64,000 nucleotides of DNA from Bradyrhizobium sp. CB1650 (GCF_029761915.1 NZ_CP121695.1:682001-746000), one strand, 5' to 3'; positions 18,102 through 30,108 are shown, numbered from the stretch's first letter. Notes: generated by a model not told the origin, from the letters alone. Translations and numbers: made by a program.

Positions 18102-18276
18102 CTACGGCGCCGTCTTGCGCGGGCAGCGATAGAGCTTCAGGACGTTGGAGACGTTCTCAGAGATCTCGTTGCCGTTGCCGGCGCTGTCGCAGCAGATGAC
18201 GAGGTCTTTCGGCTCATCTTCTCGTGCTCCACGGTATGCCCCTCGCGGTGATGCTACCAAGGCGACTATAACGGAA
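18102..18276 (-). pseudogene. 5' remnant of a DUF2235 paralogue
   Basis: The minus strand reads closely like the first ~45 codons and leader of the intact DUF2235 gene at 13732-15057. It has a GTG at 18232 with VEHEK, then, after a frameshift, EPKDLVICCD, GNEISENVSNVLKLYRC and RKTAP, and a stop at 18102-18104. Read from the GTG without correcting the shift, the frame stops within ~32 codons. The leader before the GTG (GCCCCTCGCGGTGATGCT on the plus strand) also matches, so homology runs to about 18276. Everything 3' of codon ~45 is gone. It directly abuts the low-GC SIR2-like gene. Confidence 0.82.
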
Positions 18277-18293
18277 AATGGGGACGGAGGGGG

Positions 18294-21200
18294 ATGATCA
18301 TCAAGAAGGACGGCATGCTGTGGCTGACGAAGAATAGACGGGCGCCACGAATCGCCTATTCTGATCCAATTTCAACCACTGCGAGAGAACACTTGCGCTT
18401 TCTGCCCGACGGCCCTTCAATTCCTGACGACTTGCTAATTGCACGCGATCAAGGCCGAGTTGTCTTCTTCTGCGGGGCGGGTGTTTCAAGGGCGAGGGCC
18501 AATCTAGCCGATTTCCTTGGTCTAACGCGCGCCGTGGCAGACAGGCTCGCGATTGCCCCAGATAGTACTATACGGGAGCTGATTGCCGCATTTCCGACCC
18601 TTCCGACCATCAAGGGACTCGGTAGCTTGGTTTCGGCAGACAGAGTCTTTAGTTTGATGGAACGTGAGTTCGCGACCAAGGACATCTACAACGCCATCGC
18701 GGCCTCTCTTCGACCAACCGCTAACGTCGACCTATCCGCACATCGCTGCTTGCTCGATTTGGCGCGAGGACCAAGTGGTCAAATTCGCCTCGTAACCACA
18801 AATTTCGACCTTTTGTTCGAAGCTTCTGATCCGTCCTTGCAGAAATGGAAGCCTCCGCGACTTCCTGACCCGCTGCGCAGCGATGAGTTCGAGGGAATAG
18901 TCCATCTTCATGGTTATGTTACAGACGACTACGTCGATGCTACTGGCGACGGCCTTGTTATCTCAAGTGCCGAATTTGGACGTGCATACTTGTCGGAACG
19001 ATGGGCGACCGATTTCATTAGGGCCGTTCTGGAAAAGTATGTCGTCGTCTTTATTGGATACGCGGCGGACGATCCGCCGATGCAATACCTGCTCGAGGGA
19101 TTGAGTCGTAGAGCCGGAAATTCAACAGAAACGTACGCATTTCATGCTGGCTCATTAGAAGAAGGACAGGCCCGGTGGACCCAAAAGGGAGTTCGAGTGG
19201 TATCCTATCCCGATTCTAGGGACCACGCGGCTTTGTGGAGTACGCTCGAGGCATGGGCCGGGCGCGCAAGAGATCCGGATGGATGGTACGAACAGACGAT
19301 TGCGCTCGCTCGTGGTGGGCCAGAGAGACTCTTGCCTCATGAGAGAGGGCAGGTCGCACACATTGTTTCGACGCTTGAAGGTGCGAAGCGTTTTGGATCT
19401 GCAGATCCAGCGCCGTCAGCGACATGGCTCTGTTGTTTCGACCCCCTAATCCGGTACGCGAAGCCCGGACGTACTGGTACGATATTAGAGCGAGGAAACT
19501 ACTTCGATCCGTTTGACGCTTATGGACTGGATAGCGACGCTGTTCCAGTAAGAATTAATCCGGATGACTCTTTCGCTAAGAGAGAGGTCCCGCAAGGTGC
19601 TTGGAGCTGCTTCGCTCTAACGCGGAAAGATCAAGAGGATGCCCGCGAGGATGCATTCTCCGGCTTTAGGGGATACTACGCTGTCAATTCGCCCGGTTTG
19701 ACAGCCCGCCTATCTTGGCTTGGAAATTGGCTCGTTAGGGTTTCTAACCAGCCTGCTTCGGTGTGGTGGGCGGCTAAGCAAGACGGCATTCATTCCTCAT
19801 TACAACAGCAAATTAGGCATGAGCACGCCCCTGATGAGAAGCAACAAATTGTTCGCCTAGCGTGGCGCTACCTGTTCGAGTCGTGGCGGAATATTCAAAA
19901 CGATTTCTATCAGGAATGGTTTTCCCTCCTTGATGCTGCGAAGCGAGAGGGTTGGACGGAAGGTGTAACAAGACGATTTGTTGATCTCCACACCCCGTAC
20001 ATCAATGCAAGTCAAGCATTTTCCGGTAGCCCGCGACCACCAGATGATTCCGATGGAGTCACCATCGATGAGCTTGTTCACTTGGACGTCGAATATCCGC
20101 ACAGCAACGAACCGATCGTCATTCCGGACGACAAGAGTCGATATGTATTGCGCGGTCTATGCAGGAAGCTTGAGCTGGGTGTGGCGCTCGAAGTGGAGAT
20201 AGGAGGGTATGCTCTTTACAACTTCGATTCGATTGGAGTTCCTAAGGAAGGTGACGCGCCCTCGCGGCAAGGCATTTCTGCATTAGTGTATCAGATAACG
20301 AGCCTCTTCAGTCGCCTTGCGAAGCATGATGCTGCGGCAGCTAAGCGTGAAGCAAGAAATTGGAAGTCGGACGATCCGGTATTTCTCAGGCTTCTCATAT
20401 GGGCTCACGGAGACGATCGCATTTTCTCTGCAGCGGAAGCTGGAAGTTTTTTTCTCGGTCTGAGTAGCTTGGATTTTTGGGATGGAGGTCATCAGGCAGA
20501 TCTATTGTTAAGCCTCTCCCGTCGCTGGGACGGTTTGGCTCGCTCGCGTCGACGAAATATTGAGCGCCGATTGCTCAAGGGAAGGTCGCGGTGGAAGAAC
20601 GAGAGTAAGGATGATTTCGTTCAGAATCGATCGTCCCTTACCCTTACGCGTATATCTTGGCTGCAAGCAAAAGGGTGTAAGTTTGAGGCGGGTCTAGATG
20701 CTGAGCTCGTAAAGCTTAAAACTCTCGCTCCGCAATGGACGGAGGAATACATCAGCGCCGGGGTGCGGCCTGCGGGAATGCAGGTAGGCTGGGTTCGTAC
20801 TGATACTAGTAGTACAGAACTGCAGGATGGCATCCCGCTTGGAATGGTGTTGGAGAGAGCTGCGGAATTAACAGAACGTCGAGCAACGTTCTTCGTCGAG
20901 AGGGATCCATTTGTTGGACTAGTTGCGACAAAGCCCGTACGCGCTTTGAGCGCAATAACTGCGGCTGAAAAGCAGGGACGATACTATCCGTGGGCTTGGC
21001 GATCATTTCTAAACTTTGAGCGGCGGTCTCATGATCCGCTCAGGCTAATCACGTTAATTGCAACGAGGTTATCAAGGCTTCCGCTAACTGAGTTGGTAGG
21101 GATTGTTCGCCCCGTTTGCAGTTGGATGCAAACTGTTAGCAAGGTGCTGCTGCCGGGAAATCGATCAGCATTTCATGTACTGTGGTGCAGGGTACTGGGT

Positions 21201-22208
21201 GCACTAGAAGAGAGCGATGAAGCAGGGCGGTCTGGGTTGGTTCGATCGACTGATCGGGCCAGGGATTGGGCGACCGAAGCGCTTAATTCACCGGCTGGAA
21301 GTCTTAGCCAAGCAATTTTGAACGATCCCGATCTCGATGCGAAGAAGTTATCGGGGAGATTGCCGGCGTGGTGGGTTAATCGCGCGGAAGAGCTGCTGGA
21401 ATTGAAGGGCGATCCGCATCTCCACTCGATTACGCTCTTCAGTCATCACCTCGTCTGGTTCTTTCATGTCGATCCCGCGTGGACGAAAATCCACTTGCTG
21501 ACAGCCTTGGAGGCGGGCGGAGACGACGCAAGCGCATTCTGGGCAGGCCTTTTTTGGGCTGGCAAGCTGCCGCAACAAGACCTCTACTTGGGTCTCAAGT
21601 CAGCCATGCTCAAGCTCGCAAAAAATCAAGGGTCGATTGACCGTCGTGAACACGCGCAGCAGCTAGCGGCAATGTTGTTGGCCGGATGGGGCGGCAAGCT
21701 AAGTAACGGCGAAAGAGCCGTCACCGATAGCGAAATGCGCTCAGTTCTCCTTGGGGCCGACGATGATCTAAGATCACAAATCATTTGGTGCTTGGAGAGG
21801 TGGTCGACTGAGGAGGAGAGCTCATGGGCTGACGACACACTCGTCTTGCTGGATACGGTGTGGCCGAGGCAACTTGTAGCGAGAACAGCCCGCGTATCAT
21901 CTCGTCTCTGCAGTCTTGCATTCTCGCAGAATGAGAAATTCCCTCAATTCGTCGATAGAATCGTTCCGTTGGTTACGACGGTTGAGCAGAACCAAATGCA
22001 CCTCCCGATATTTAAACCGTCAGAGATCAGCGTTTTCGACCGCTATCCGGACAAGGTGCTGAAGCTACTGAGTGCGGTTTTGCCTGACGATGCACGCAAG
22101 TGGCCCTATGGGATGGGAGACGTGCTCTCGCGAGTTGAGAAGGCCGATCCTGCGTTTAGAAAGGATAGCAGATGGATCGAACTAAAGCGCATTTGGGACT
22201 CTCGATGA
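18294..22208 (+). CDS. Large SIR2-like protein, candidate NADase of anti-phage defence
   Basis: A 1304-residue protein. Residues ~50-270 are a SIR2-like domain: VVFFCGAGVSRA (GAGVS at 61-65), RLVTTNFDLLF with Asn170, GIVHLHGYV with likely catalytic His206, and FIGYAADDPPMQYLLEGL. The remaining ~1000 residues are mostly helical-looking, with no motif I can name; a DUF4020-type C-terminal region is expected from size and architecture but not proven. Similar large SIR2 proteins (DSR1/DSR2 type) deplete NAD+ when phage is sensed. Base composition is clearly lower in GC than neighbours, with rare-codon-rich stretches, indicating transfer. The first ATG follows GGAGGGGG with almost no spacing; the ATG at 18315, behind AAGGACGGC, is an alternative. 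No companion gene is seen on the same strand. Confidence 0.85.
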   Translation: MIIKKDGMLWLTKNRRAPRIAYSDPISTTAREHLRFLPDGPSIPDDLLIARDQGRVVFFCGAGVSRARANLADFLGLTRAVADRLAIAPDSTIRELIAAFPTLPTIKGLGSLVSADRVFSLMEREFATKDIYNAIAASLRPTANVDLSAHRCLLDLARGPSGQIRLVTTNFDLLFEASDPSLQKWKPPRLPDPLRSDEFEGIVHLHGYVTDDYVDATGDGLVISSAEFGRAYLSERWATDFIRAVLEKYVVVFIGYAADDPPMQYLLEGLSRRAGNSTETYAFHAGSLEEGQARWTQKGVRVVSYPDSRDHAALWSTLEAWAGRARDPDGWYEQTIALARGGPERLLPHERGQVAHIVSTLEGAKRFGSADPAPSATWLCCFDPLIRYAKPGRTGTILERGNYFDPFDAYGLDSDAVPVRINPDDSFAKREVPQGAWSCFALTRKDQEDAREDAFSGFRGYYAVNSPGLTARLSWLGNWLVRVSNQPASVWWAAKQDGIHSSLQQQIRHEHAPDEKQQIVRLAWRYLFESWRNIQNDFYQEWFSLLDAAKREGWTEGVTRRFVDLHTPYINASQAFSGSPRPPDDSDGVTIDELVHLDVEYPHSNEPIVIPDDKSRYVLRGLCRKLELGVALEVEIGGYALYNFDSIGVPKEGDAPSRQGISALVYQITSLFSRLAKHDAAAAKREARNWKSDDPVFLRLLIWAHGDDRIFSAAEAGSFFLGLSSLDFWDGGHQADLLLSLSRRWDGLARSRRRNIERRLLKGRSRWKNESKDDFVQNRSSLTLTRISWLQAKGCKFEAGLDAELVKLKTLAPQWTEEYISAGVRPAGMQVGWVRTDTSSTELQDGIPLGMVLERAAELTERRATFFVERDPFVGLVATKPVRALSAITAAEKQGRYYPWAWRSFLNFERRSHDPLRLITLIATRLSRLPLTELVGIVRPVCSWMQTVSKVLLPGNRSAFHVLWCRVLGALEESDEAGRSGLVRSTDRARDWATEALNSPAGSLSQAILNDPDLDAKKLSGRLPAWWVNRAEELLELKGDPHLHSITLFSHHLVWFFHVDPAWTKIHLLTALEAGGDDASAFWAGLFWAGKLPQQDLYLGLKSAMLKLAKNQGSIDRREHAQQLAAMLLAGWGGKLSNGERAVTDSEMRSVLLGADDDLRSQIIWCLERWSTEEESSWADDTLVLLDTVWPRQLVARTARVSSRLCSLAFSQNEKFPQFVDRIVPLVTTVEQNQMHLPIFKPSEISVFDRYPDKVLKLLSAVLPDDARKWPYGMGDVLSRVEKADPAFRKDSRWIELKRIWDSR

Positions 22209-22234
22209 TCGAAGACTGCCCCTCGCCCACAAAG

Positions 22235-22264
22235 CAAAAACGGCCGGATCTTTCGATCCGGCCG
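22235..22264 (-). terminator. Intrinsic terminator of rpmB
   Basis: An 11-bp perfect stem (ACGGCCGGATC, loop TTTC, GATCCGGCCGT on the plus strand) followed on the minus strand by a T-run (TTTTTGC). It lies ~70 bases past the rpmB stop and just after the convergent SIR2-like gene, so it may also block read-through from that side. Confidence 0.85.
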
Positions 22265-22332
22265 TCACGCAAAACTCAACCAGCTAAGCCTACGCCACGC
22301 AACTTAGCCCCTAGCCCAAACCTGAAATTCGC

Positions 22333-22638
22333 TTAGCTCGCCTTCTTCGCCGGCTCGCCGCCGACCTTCTTCTCGATCTGGCGCTTCAGCTCGAGCGCGC
22401 GGGGCGAGAGGTCGCCGGCCTTGGCCTTGAGCAGGAAGGCGTCGAAGCCGCCATTGTGGTCGACGCTCTTGATCGCGTTCGAGGAGACGCGCAGGCGCAC
22501 GTTGCGGCCGAGTGCATCGGAGATGAACGTCACGTTGCACAGGTTCGGCAGGAAGCGGCGCTTGGTCTTGATGTTGGAGTGGCTGACCTTGTGGCCGACC
22601 TGGGGGCCCTTGGCCGTCAGTTCGCAGCGGCGAGACAT
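22333..22638 (-). CDS. rpmB: 50S ribosomal protein L28
   Basis: A 101-residue ribosomal protein, the longer form found in alphaproteobacteria. The start [20 protein letters not shown] is the L28 signature, followed by [15 protein letters not shown] and [17 protein letters not shown]; the C terminus is Lys-rich. The ATG with AAGGA eight bases upstream is preferred over the ATG nine codons earlier. It stands alone with its own terminator. The cysteines of zinc-binding L28 forms are not arranged as a CxxC pair here. Confidence 0.97.
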   Translation of the reverse strand: MSRRCELTAKGPQVGHKVSHSNIKTKRRFLPNLCNVTFISDALGRNVRLRVSSNAIKSVDHNGGFDAFLLKAKAGDLSPRALELKRQIEKKVGGEPAKKAS

Positions 22639-22782
22639 GGCAAAAATCCTTATCCTTTCCCCCAAACGTTGCGGCGGCCATTCGGGGCGCCACGGGGGTT
22701 ACAAATTCTGTGTCCTTGCAGGGAGCGGGCGGACGTATAGGGGGGAAGCGGCGGGACGTCAAGGTTTTGGGCGCCGGTTTCG

Positions 22783-22931
22783 CCTCTCCCCGCTTGCGGG
22801 GAGAGGCCGGAATGCGCGCGCAGAGCGCGTATTCCGGGTGAGGGGGAGTCTCCGCGAGGATAACTCTCACCGCCCCCGGGGAGAGCCCCCCTCACCCCGA
22901 CCCTCTCCCCGCAAGCGGGGCGAGGGAGAAG
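22783..22931. repeat. Dispersed palindromic repeat, family E
   Basis: CCTCTCCCCGCTTGCGGGGAGAGG is a strong hairpin at the left; a related CCCTCTCCCCGCAAGCGGGG lies at the right end, with GGAATGCGCGCGCAGAGC between. It occupies the middle of the ~490-base gap between rpmB and the DUF3108 gene; the rest of that gap (22932-23125) shows nothing I can call. A second copy is at 24523-24671. Confidence 0.75.
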
Positions 22932-23125
22932 CGGCAGCGGGGATCGCGGCAAGCACTCACCCCCGATCACAAAAACGGCAATGATTAAAATGCCTTACCA
23001 TCACATAAAGGGCGCATTCGCACCCGAATAGTCCACTTGAGTTCCGGTCCTCTCGTGCCCGGATCATTGTTTGCCGCGATTTTCCGCTTAAGTAACAGCC
23101 GCTCGCATCCCGATTGGATCGTCTC

Positions 23126-23992
23126 GTGCCCAGGCCACCCCTTTCTCCGCACCGGCTGCGGTCAGCCGGCAGATTTGCCTTGGCCGCTCTTGGTGCCCTG
23201 GCGCTGGCGTGGGGGGCAGCGCCCGCAGCGGCGCAGGGCAAGCTCGAGGCGCAGTATGAGGCCTCGCTGGCGGGCATTCCGGTCGGCCGGGGTGCCTGGA
23301 ACATCGACATCGGGGACGACGTGTTCTCCGCCGCGGCCGCGGGCGGCACCACCGGCATCCTGAAATCGTTTGCAGGCGGGTCCGGCACCGGCGCGAGCCA
23401 GGGGCGGGTGGTGGGCGGCGCGCTGGTCGCGACCGGCTACCAGGCCTCCACCACCACCTCGAAGAAGAAAAAAGAGGAGATCCACATTGTCCTCGACAAG
23501 GGCAATGTGAAGGAGTTCGGCATCGCGCCGGAGCCGCCAGTCGATCCCGACCGCATTCCGGTGACGGAGGCGCATCGCCGCGGCGTCTGGGACCCGATGA
23601 CGGCCTCGCTGTTGCGCGTGCCCGGCACCGGCGATCCCTTGTCGCCCGACGCCTGCCGCAACGGCGCGCCGGTGTTCGACGGCCGCATGCGCTACGACCT
23701 CAAGCTCGATTTCAAGCGCATGGAGACGGTGAAGGCCGAGAAGGGCTATCGCGGCCCGGTCGTGGTCTGCGCGCTCTATTTCGTGCCGGTCGCCGGCTAC
23801 ATCCCCGATCGCCCCGTGATCAAATACCTCGCCGCCCAGCGCAACATCGAGATCGCCTTCGCGCCGATCGCGGGCACGCGGATCCTGGTTCCGTTCTGGC
23901 TGAAAGTGCCGACGCCGCTGGGACCTGCGATGCTGGAAGCGACAAGCTTCATCACCGTGCCGCAGCCGCCGCGGGTTGCGAAAACTCAGTAG
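23126..23992 (+). CDS. DUF3108 family exported protein
   Basis: A protein of about 288 residues with a Sec-type signal: basic HRLRSAGR, hydrophobic FALAALGALALAWGAAP, cleavage near AAAQ. The mature part (LEAQYEASLAGIPVGRGAWN, later RMRYDLKLDFKR and FVPVAGYIPDRPVIKYL) fits DUF3108, envelope proteins of unknown function in proteobacteria that precede or accompany lipid or sugar metabolism genes. I chose GTG at 23126; an in-frame TTG lies four codons earlier. It is not in an obvious operon. Confidence 0.8.
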   Translation: MPRPPLSPHRLRSAGRFALAALGALALAWGAAPAAAQGKLEAQYEASLAGIPVGRGAWNIDIGDDVFSAAAAGGTTGILKSFAGGSGTGASQGRVVGGALVATGYQASTTTSKKKKEEIHIVLDKGNVKEFGIAPEPPVDPDRIPVTEAHRRGVWDPMTASLLRVPGTGDPLSPDACRNGAPVFDGRMRYDLKLDFKRMETVKAEKGYRGPVVVCALYFVPVAGYIPDRPVIKYLAAQRNIEIAFAPIAGTRILVPFWLKVPTPLGPAMLEATSFITVPQPPRVAKTQ

Positions 23993-24003
23993 GCCATTGA
24001 GGC

Positions 24004-24134
24004 CGTCACTCCGGGGCGCGCCACTTGGCGCGAGCCCGGAATCCATCAAGCCGCAGAGACGGCCTCACGATGGATTCTCAGATGCGCAATTTGCGCATCA
24101 TAGCCCGCGCCAAGTGGAGCGCCCCGGAATGACG
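24004..24134. repeat. Dispersed palindromic repeat, family B
   Basis: GTCACTCCGGGGCGCGCCAC at the left with the complementary GTGGAGCGCCCCGGAATGAC at the right; GATTCTCAGATGCGCAATTT and TTGCGCATCATAG form an internal AT-richer hairpin. It starts 12 bases after the DUF3108 stop. Confidence 0.78.
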
Positions 24135-24522
24135 GGCAGGGAGAGTTTGGCACGCCGCCTCAACACGTTACGCGCCGCCACCCCGCCATCCGCGTCTACT
24201 TTGCATGGGGTTGTTTTCGCGAAAATGCGAAGGCGGAGCGAGAGGACAGTGAATCCATTTGACTCCGCCCCGATTCTGATTCGACTCCGCGCCGTCCCCA
24301 ATTTTAAGGAACTCGCCCGCAACTGACCGCTTGTGCGACAGGGCAAAACTCCATCTAGTGCGCAGCTCGGGCATGTCCCGCGACATGTTGCGTGAACGTA
24401 ACAGGAAGCAAAGGGGAGTCAGCGATTCGGCCGCGATTCGTTCTAGAGTCGTTCCGAGGCTTAAGGACGGACGGAAAAAGCGTCGCAAAGTGAGACAGTT
24501 GGCCGGGATTTGGGGGAGCTCT
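24135..24522. other. Intergenic stretch with no supported gene
   Basis: About 390 bases between two repeats upstream of the helicase gene. Open frames here are short, Arg-rich and without recognisable similarity. A small inverted repeat, CATGT-CCCGCG-ACATG, lies near 24373. The helicase promoter may lie here or beyond the next repeat. Confidence 0.4.
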
Positions 24523-24671
24523 CTCTTCTCCCTCTCCCCGTCCTTACGGGGAGAGGGGTGGGGTGAGGGGCTGCTTCCACGAATTCGGTGATGGCTGGAC
24601 TCGCGGAAGCTCCCCCTCACCCGAATTCGAGCAGAGCTCGAATTCGACCTCTCCCCGCAAGCGGGGCGAGG
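24523..24671. repeat. Dispersed palindromic repeat, family E
   Basis: CCCTCTCCCCGTCCTTACGG then GGAGAGGGGTGGGGTGAGGG at the left and GACCTCTCCCCGCAAGCGGG at the right. It contains a nested perfect palindrome-like segment around GAATTCGAGC-AGA-GCTCGAATTC. Related to the copy at 22783-22931. Confidence 0.75.
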
Positions 24672-24777
24672 CGACTTCCAAGCGCTTCGCGCCAACATGG
24701 CGGGTCCAGGTTGAGCCGCCACCCCGCCCCAAAACGGCACTGACATTCGCCCAAATCGCCACTACCTAATCGACAGA

Positions 24778-28161
<3,384 letters not shown>

Positions 28162-28165
28162 TCCC

Positions 28166-28453
28166 ACGACGACCGAGCGCCAGCGTCTCGACAAATGGCT
28201 ATGGCACGCGCGGGTCGTGAAGGCGCGCACCTCGGCGGCCGAGCTCGTTGAGTCCGGCCATGTCCGCGTCAACGGCGTGCGCGAGACCTCGCCGGGACAC
28301 GCGATCAAGATCGGCGACGTGCTGACCATCGCGCTCGATCGCGCCGTGCGCGTGCTGAAGGTGATTGCGTTCAACGAGCGCCGCGGCGATGCGGCCTCGG
28401 CCCGCGTGCTCTATGAGGAGGTCGGTGCGCGCGATCCTCGTTCTTCGGCGTAA
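28166..28453 (+). CDS. S4-domain RNA-binding protein (HslR-like), probable ACG start
   Basis: A protein of about 95 residues. The S4 core is RQRLDKWLWHARVVKARTSA, followed by VESGHVRVNGVRETSPGHAI and LTIALDRAVRVLKV, matching the Hsp15/HslR ribosome-recycling family. The conserved start of the domain lies upstream of the first standard start codon in frame (GTG at 28217): between the in-frame stop at 28130 and 28217 there is no ATG, GTG or TTG. AAGGAG at 28153-28158 sits 7-10 bases before two ACG codons (28166, 28169), one of them exactly where relatives have ATG-ACC-GAG. I infer an ACG start; a sequencing error (T to C) is the alternative. Confidence 0.75.
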   Translation, partial: TTTERQRLDKWLWHARVVKARTSAAELVESGHVRVNGVRETSPGHAIKIGDVLTIALDRAVRVLKVIAFNERRGDAASARVLYEEVGARDPRSSA

Positions 28454-28590
28454 TTGGCTGCGCTTTGCGTTCACTTCTTGCCCGGTCAAACGCGGAAAAG
28501 CAGTCATGATCGGCCGTTGTCGATCTTGCGGCGCCGGGCCATCCGCGCTACGCAAGCCCCGACTTTTAAAAGAGCTTTTCGGAGCGTTGG

Positions 28591-28929
28591 ATGACTTACG
28601 TCGTCACTGAGAACTGCATCAAGTGCAAGTACACCGACTGCGTCGAGGTCTGCCCGGTCGACTGCTTCTACGAGGGTGACAACATGCTGGTCATCCATCC
28701 TGACGAATGCATCGACTGCGGCGTGTGCGAGCCGGAATGCCCCGCCGACGCCATCAAGCCCGACACGGAACCGGGCCTGGAAAAGTGGCTCCAGGTCAAC
28801 GCCGACTACGCCAAGAGCTGGCCGAACATCACCCAGAAGAAAGAATCACCCCCCGACGCCAAGGATTTCGACGGCATGGAGGGCAAGTTCGAGAAATATT
28901 TTTCTCCGAACCCCGGCTCTGGGGACTGA
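28591..28929 (+). CDS. fdxA: 7Fe-8S ferredoxin FdxA
   Basis: A 112-residue ferredoxin. Cys motifs near the N terminus ([20 protein letters not shown] and [18 protein letters not shown]) give one 3Fe-4S and one 4Fe-4S cluster, as in the FdxA/FdI family. The C-terminal extension ([20 protein letters not shown]) is also typical. It is a cytoplasmic low-potential electron carrier. It lies between the S4 and carD genes, an order I recognise as common in related genomes, though whether they share a transcript is unclear because carD has its own promoter-like element. Confidence 0.96.
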   Translation: MTYVVTENCIKCKYTDCVEVCPVDCFYEGDNMLVIHPDECIDCGVCEPECPADAIKPDTEPGLEKWLQVNADYAKSWPNITQKKESPPDAKDFDGMEGKFEKYFSPNPGSGD

Positions 28930-28997
28930 TCCGCGCCCAAACTTAACCCTAATAGCGCCGAACACGCCGAAAACCAGCCCCAAAAGCCCCTAAATCA

Positions 28998-29025
28998 TTG
29001 ATTTTTGCGGGAAATGTGCTATATT
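28998..29025 (+). promoter_or_regulatory. Sigma-70-type promoter for carD
   Basis: TTGATT (28998-29003), a 16-base spacer, and TATATT (29020-29025) give a good match to the -35/-10 consensus in an otherwise GC-rich region. It lies ~100 bases upstream of the first plausible carD start. The TSS would be near 29032. Confidence 0.6.
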
Positions 29026-29123
29026 GAGCACATTAAGCCGAACCCCGTCAGCCCCGATTGGCCCCTCTGGGTTCCCGTGAAACCAAATGTCGAACAGGGG
29101 CGTGGCAGTTCCGCGCGCAGGCT

Positions 29124-30080
29124 GTGTCACAGAAAACGCGTAAAAAGAGTACTTCTGCGAGGGCTTCCCATAAGGAGGCCAAAAAAGTCGCCGCGGCCAG
29201 CCGTAGCGCATCCAAGGGCCGTGCCGCCACGAAGGCGTCGGCTGCAAAGTCCTCCAAGAACAAAAGAAGTGCAATGCCGAACAAGACTGCCAAAACTGCC
29301 GCGAAAGCGACCGTTTCGAAGCCTGCTGCCAAGCCTGCTGCTTCCAGAACTGCTGCCGCCAAGCCCGCGTCGAAGGCGCCCGTTGCTGCCGCCCCTGCCA
29401 AGGCCCCCGTCGCTGCCAAGCCGGCCGTGAAGCCCGCTGCTGCGCCGAAGGTCGAGGAGAAGAAGGTCGTGACCCAGCGCCAGGGCTTCAAGGCCAACGA
29501 ATTCGTCGTCTATCCCGCTCACGGCGTCGGCCAGATCCTGGCCATCGAGGAGCAGGAGATCGCCGGCGCCAAGCTCGAGCTGTTCGTCATCAACTTCATC
29601 AAGGACAAGATGACGCTGCGCGTTCCGACCGCGAAGGTCGCCAACGTCGGCATGCGCAAGCTCTCCGAGCCTGCGCTGGTGAAGAAGGCGCTCGAGACCC
29701 TGAAGGGCCGTGCCCGCGTCAAGCGCACCATGTGGTCGCGCCGCGCCCAGGAGTACGAAGCGAAGATCAATTCGGGCGACATCGTCGCGATCGCGGAAGT
29801 CGTGCGCGACCTCTATCGCTCGGAGTCGCAGCCCGAGCAGTCCTACTCTGAACGCCAGCTCTATGAAGCGGCGCTCGACCGCCTGTCCCGCGAGATCGCG
29901 GTTGTGCAGCACTCGACCGAGACCGAAGCGGTCAAGGAGATCGAGGCCCAGCTCGCCAAGAGCCCGCGCCGTACCAACGCCAAGGCGGATGCCGCCGAAG
30001 GCGAGGCCGATGCGGACAACGAAGGTGATACCGACGATAGCGATGGCGACGGCACCACGGTCGCCGACGAGGCGGCGTAA
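29124..30080 (+). CDS. carD: CarD family transcriptional regulator with Lys/Ala-rich N-terminal tail
   Basis: CarD-type protein that binds RNA polymerase beta through a Tudor-like domain and stabilises open promoter complexes. The domain begins FKANEFVVYPAHGVGQILAI and runs through NFIKDKMTLRVPTAKV; the C-terminal helical region includes KRTMWSRRAQEYEAKINSGD. The tail ends in an acidic GDTDDSDGDG. Before the domain are ~110 residues of histone H1-like sequence (KTAKTAAKATVSKPAAKPA). Start uncertain: GTG at 29124 gives 318 residues and includes SQKTRKKSTSARASHK, which looks coding; ATG at 29274 gives 268. A promoter lies upstream and a terminator downstream. Confidence 0.9.
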   Translation: MSQKTRKKSTSARASHKEAKKVAAASRSASKGRAATKASAAKSSKNKRSAMPNKTAKTAAKATVSKPAAKPAASRTAAAKPASKAPVAAAPAKAPVAAKPAVKPAAAPKVEEKKVVTQRQGFKANEFVVYPAHGVGQILAIEEQEIAGAKLELFVINFIKDKMTLRVPTAKVANVGMRKLSEPALVKKALETLKGRARVKRTMWSRRAQEYEAKINSGDIVAIAEVVRDLYRSESQPEQSYSERQLYEAALDRLSREIAVVQHSTETEAVKEIEAQLAKSPRRTNAKADAAEGEADADNEGDTDDSDGDGTTVADEAA

Positions 30081-30108
30081 GCAGCTTCGTTTCGCGCAAG
30101 CATCAAAG

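Noticed and set aside
17925..18251. 108-codon plus-strand frame near the remnant
   Set aside because: Runs antisense through the DUF2235 remnant and has no similarity of its own.
18294..22208. Toxin-antitoxin or multi-gene defence island
   Set aside because: Only one large SIR2-like gene is present; no partner gene, transposase or integrase is seen on either side.
24331..24591. 86-codon plus-strand frame before the helicase
   Set aside because: It runs into repeat family E, is Arg-rich and has no ribosome-binding site or family.
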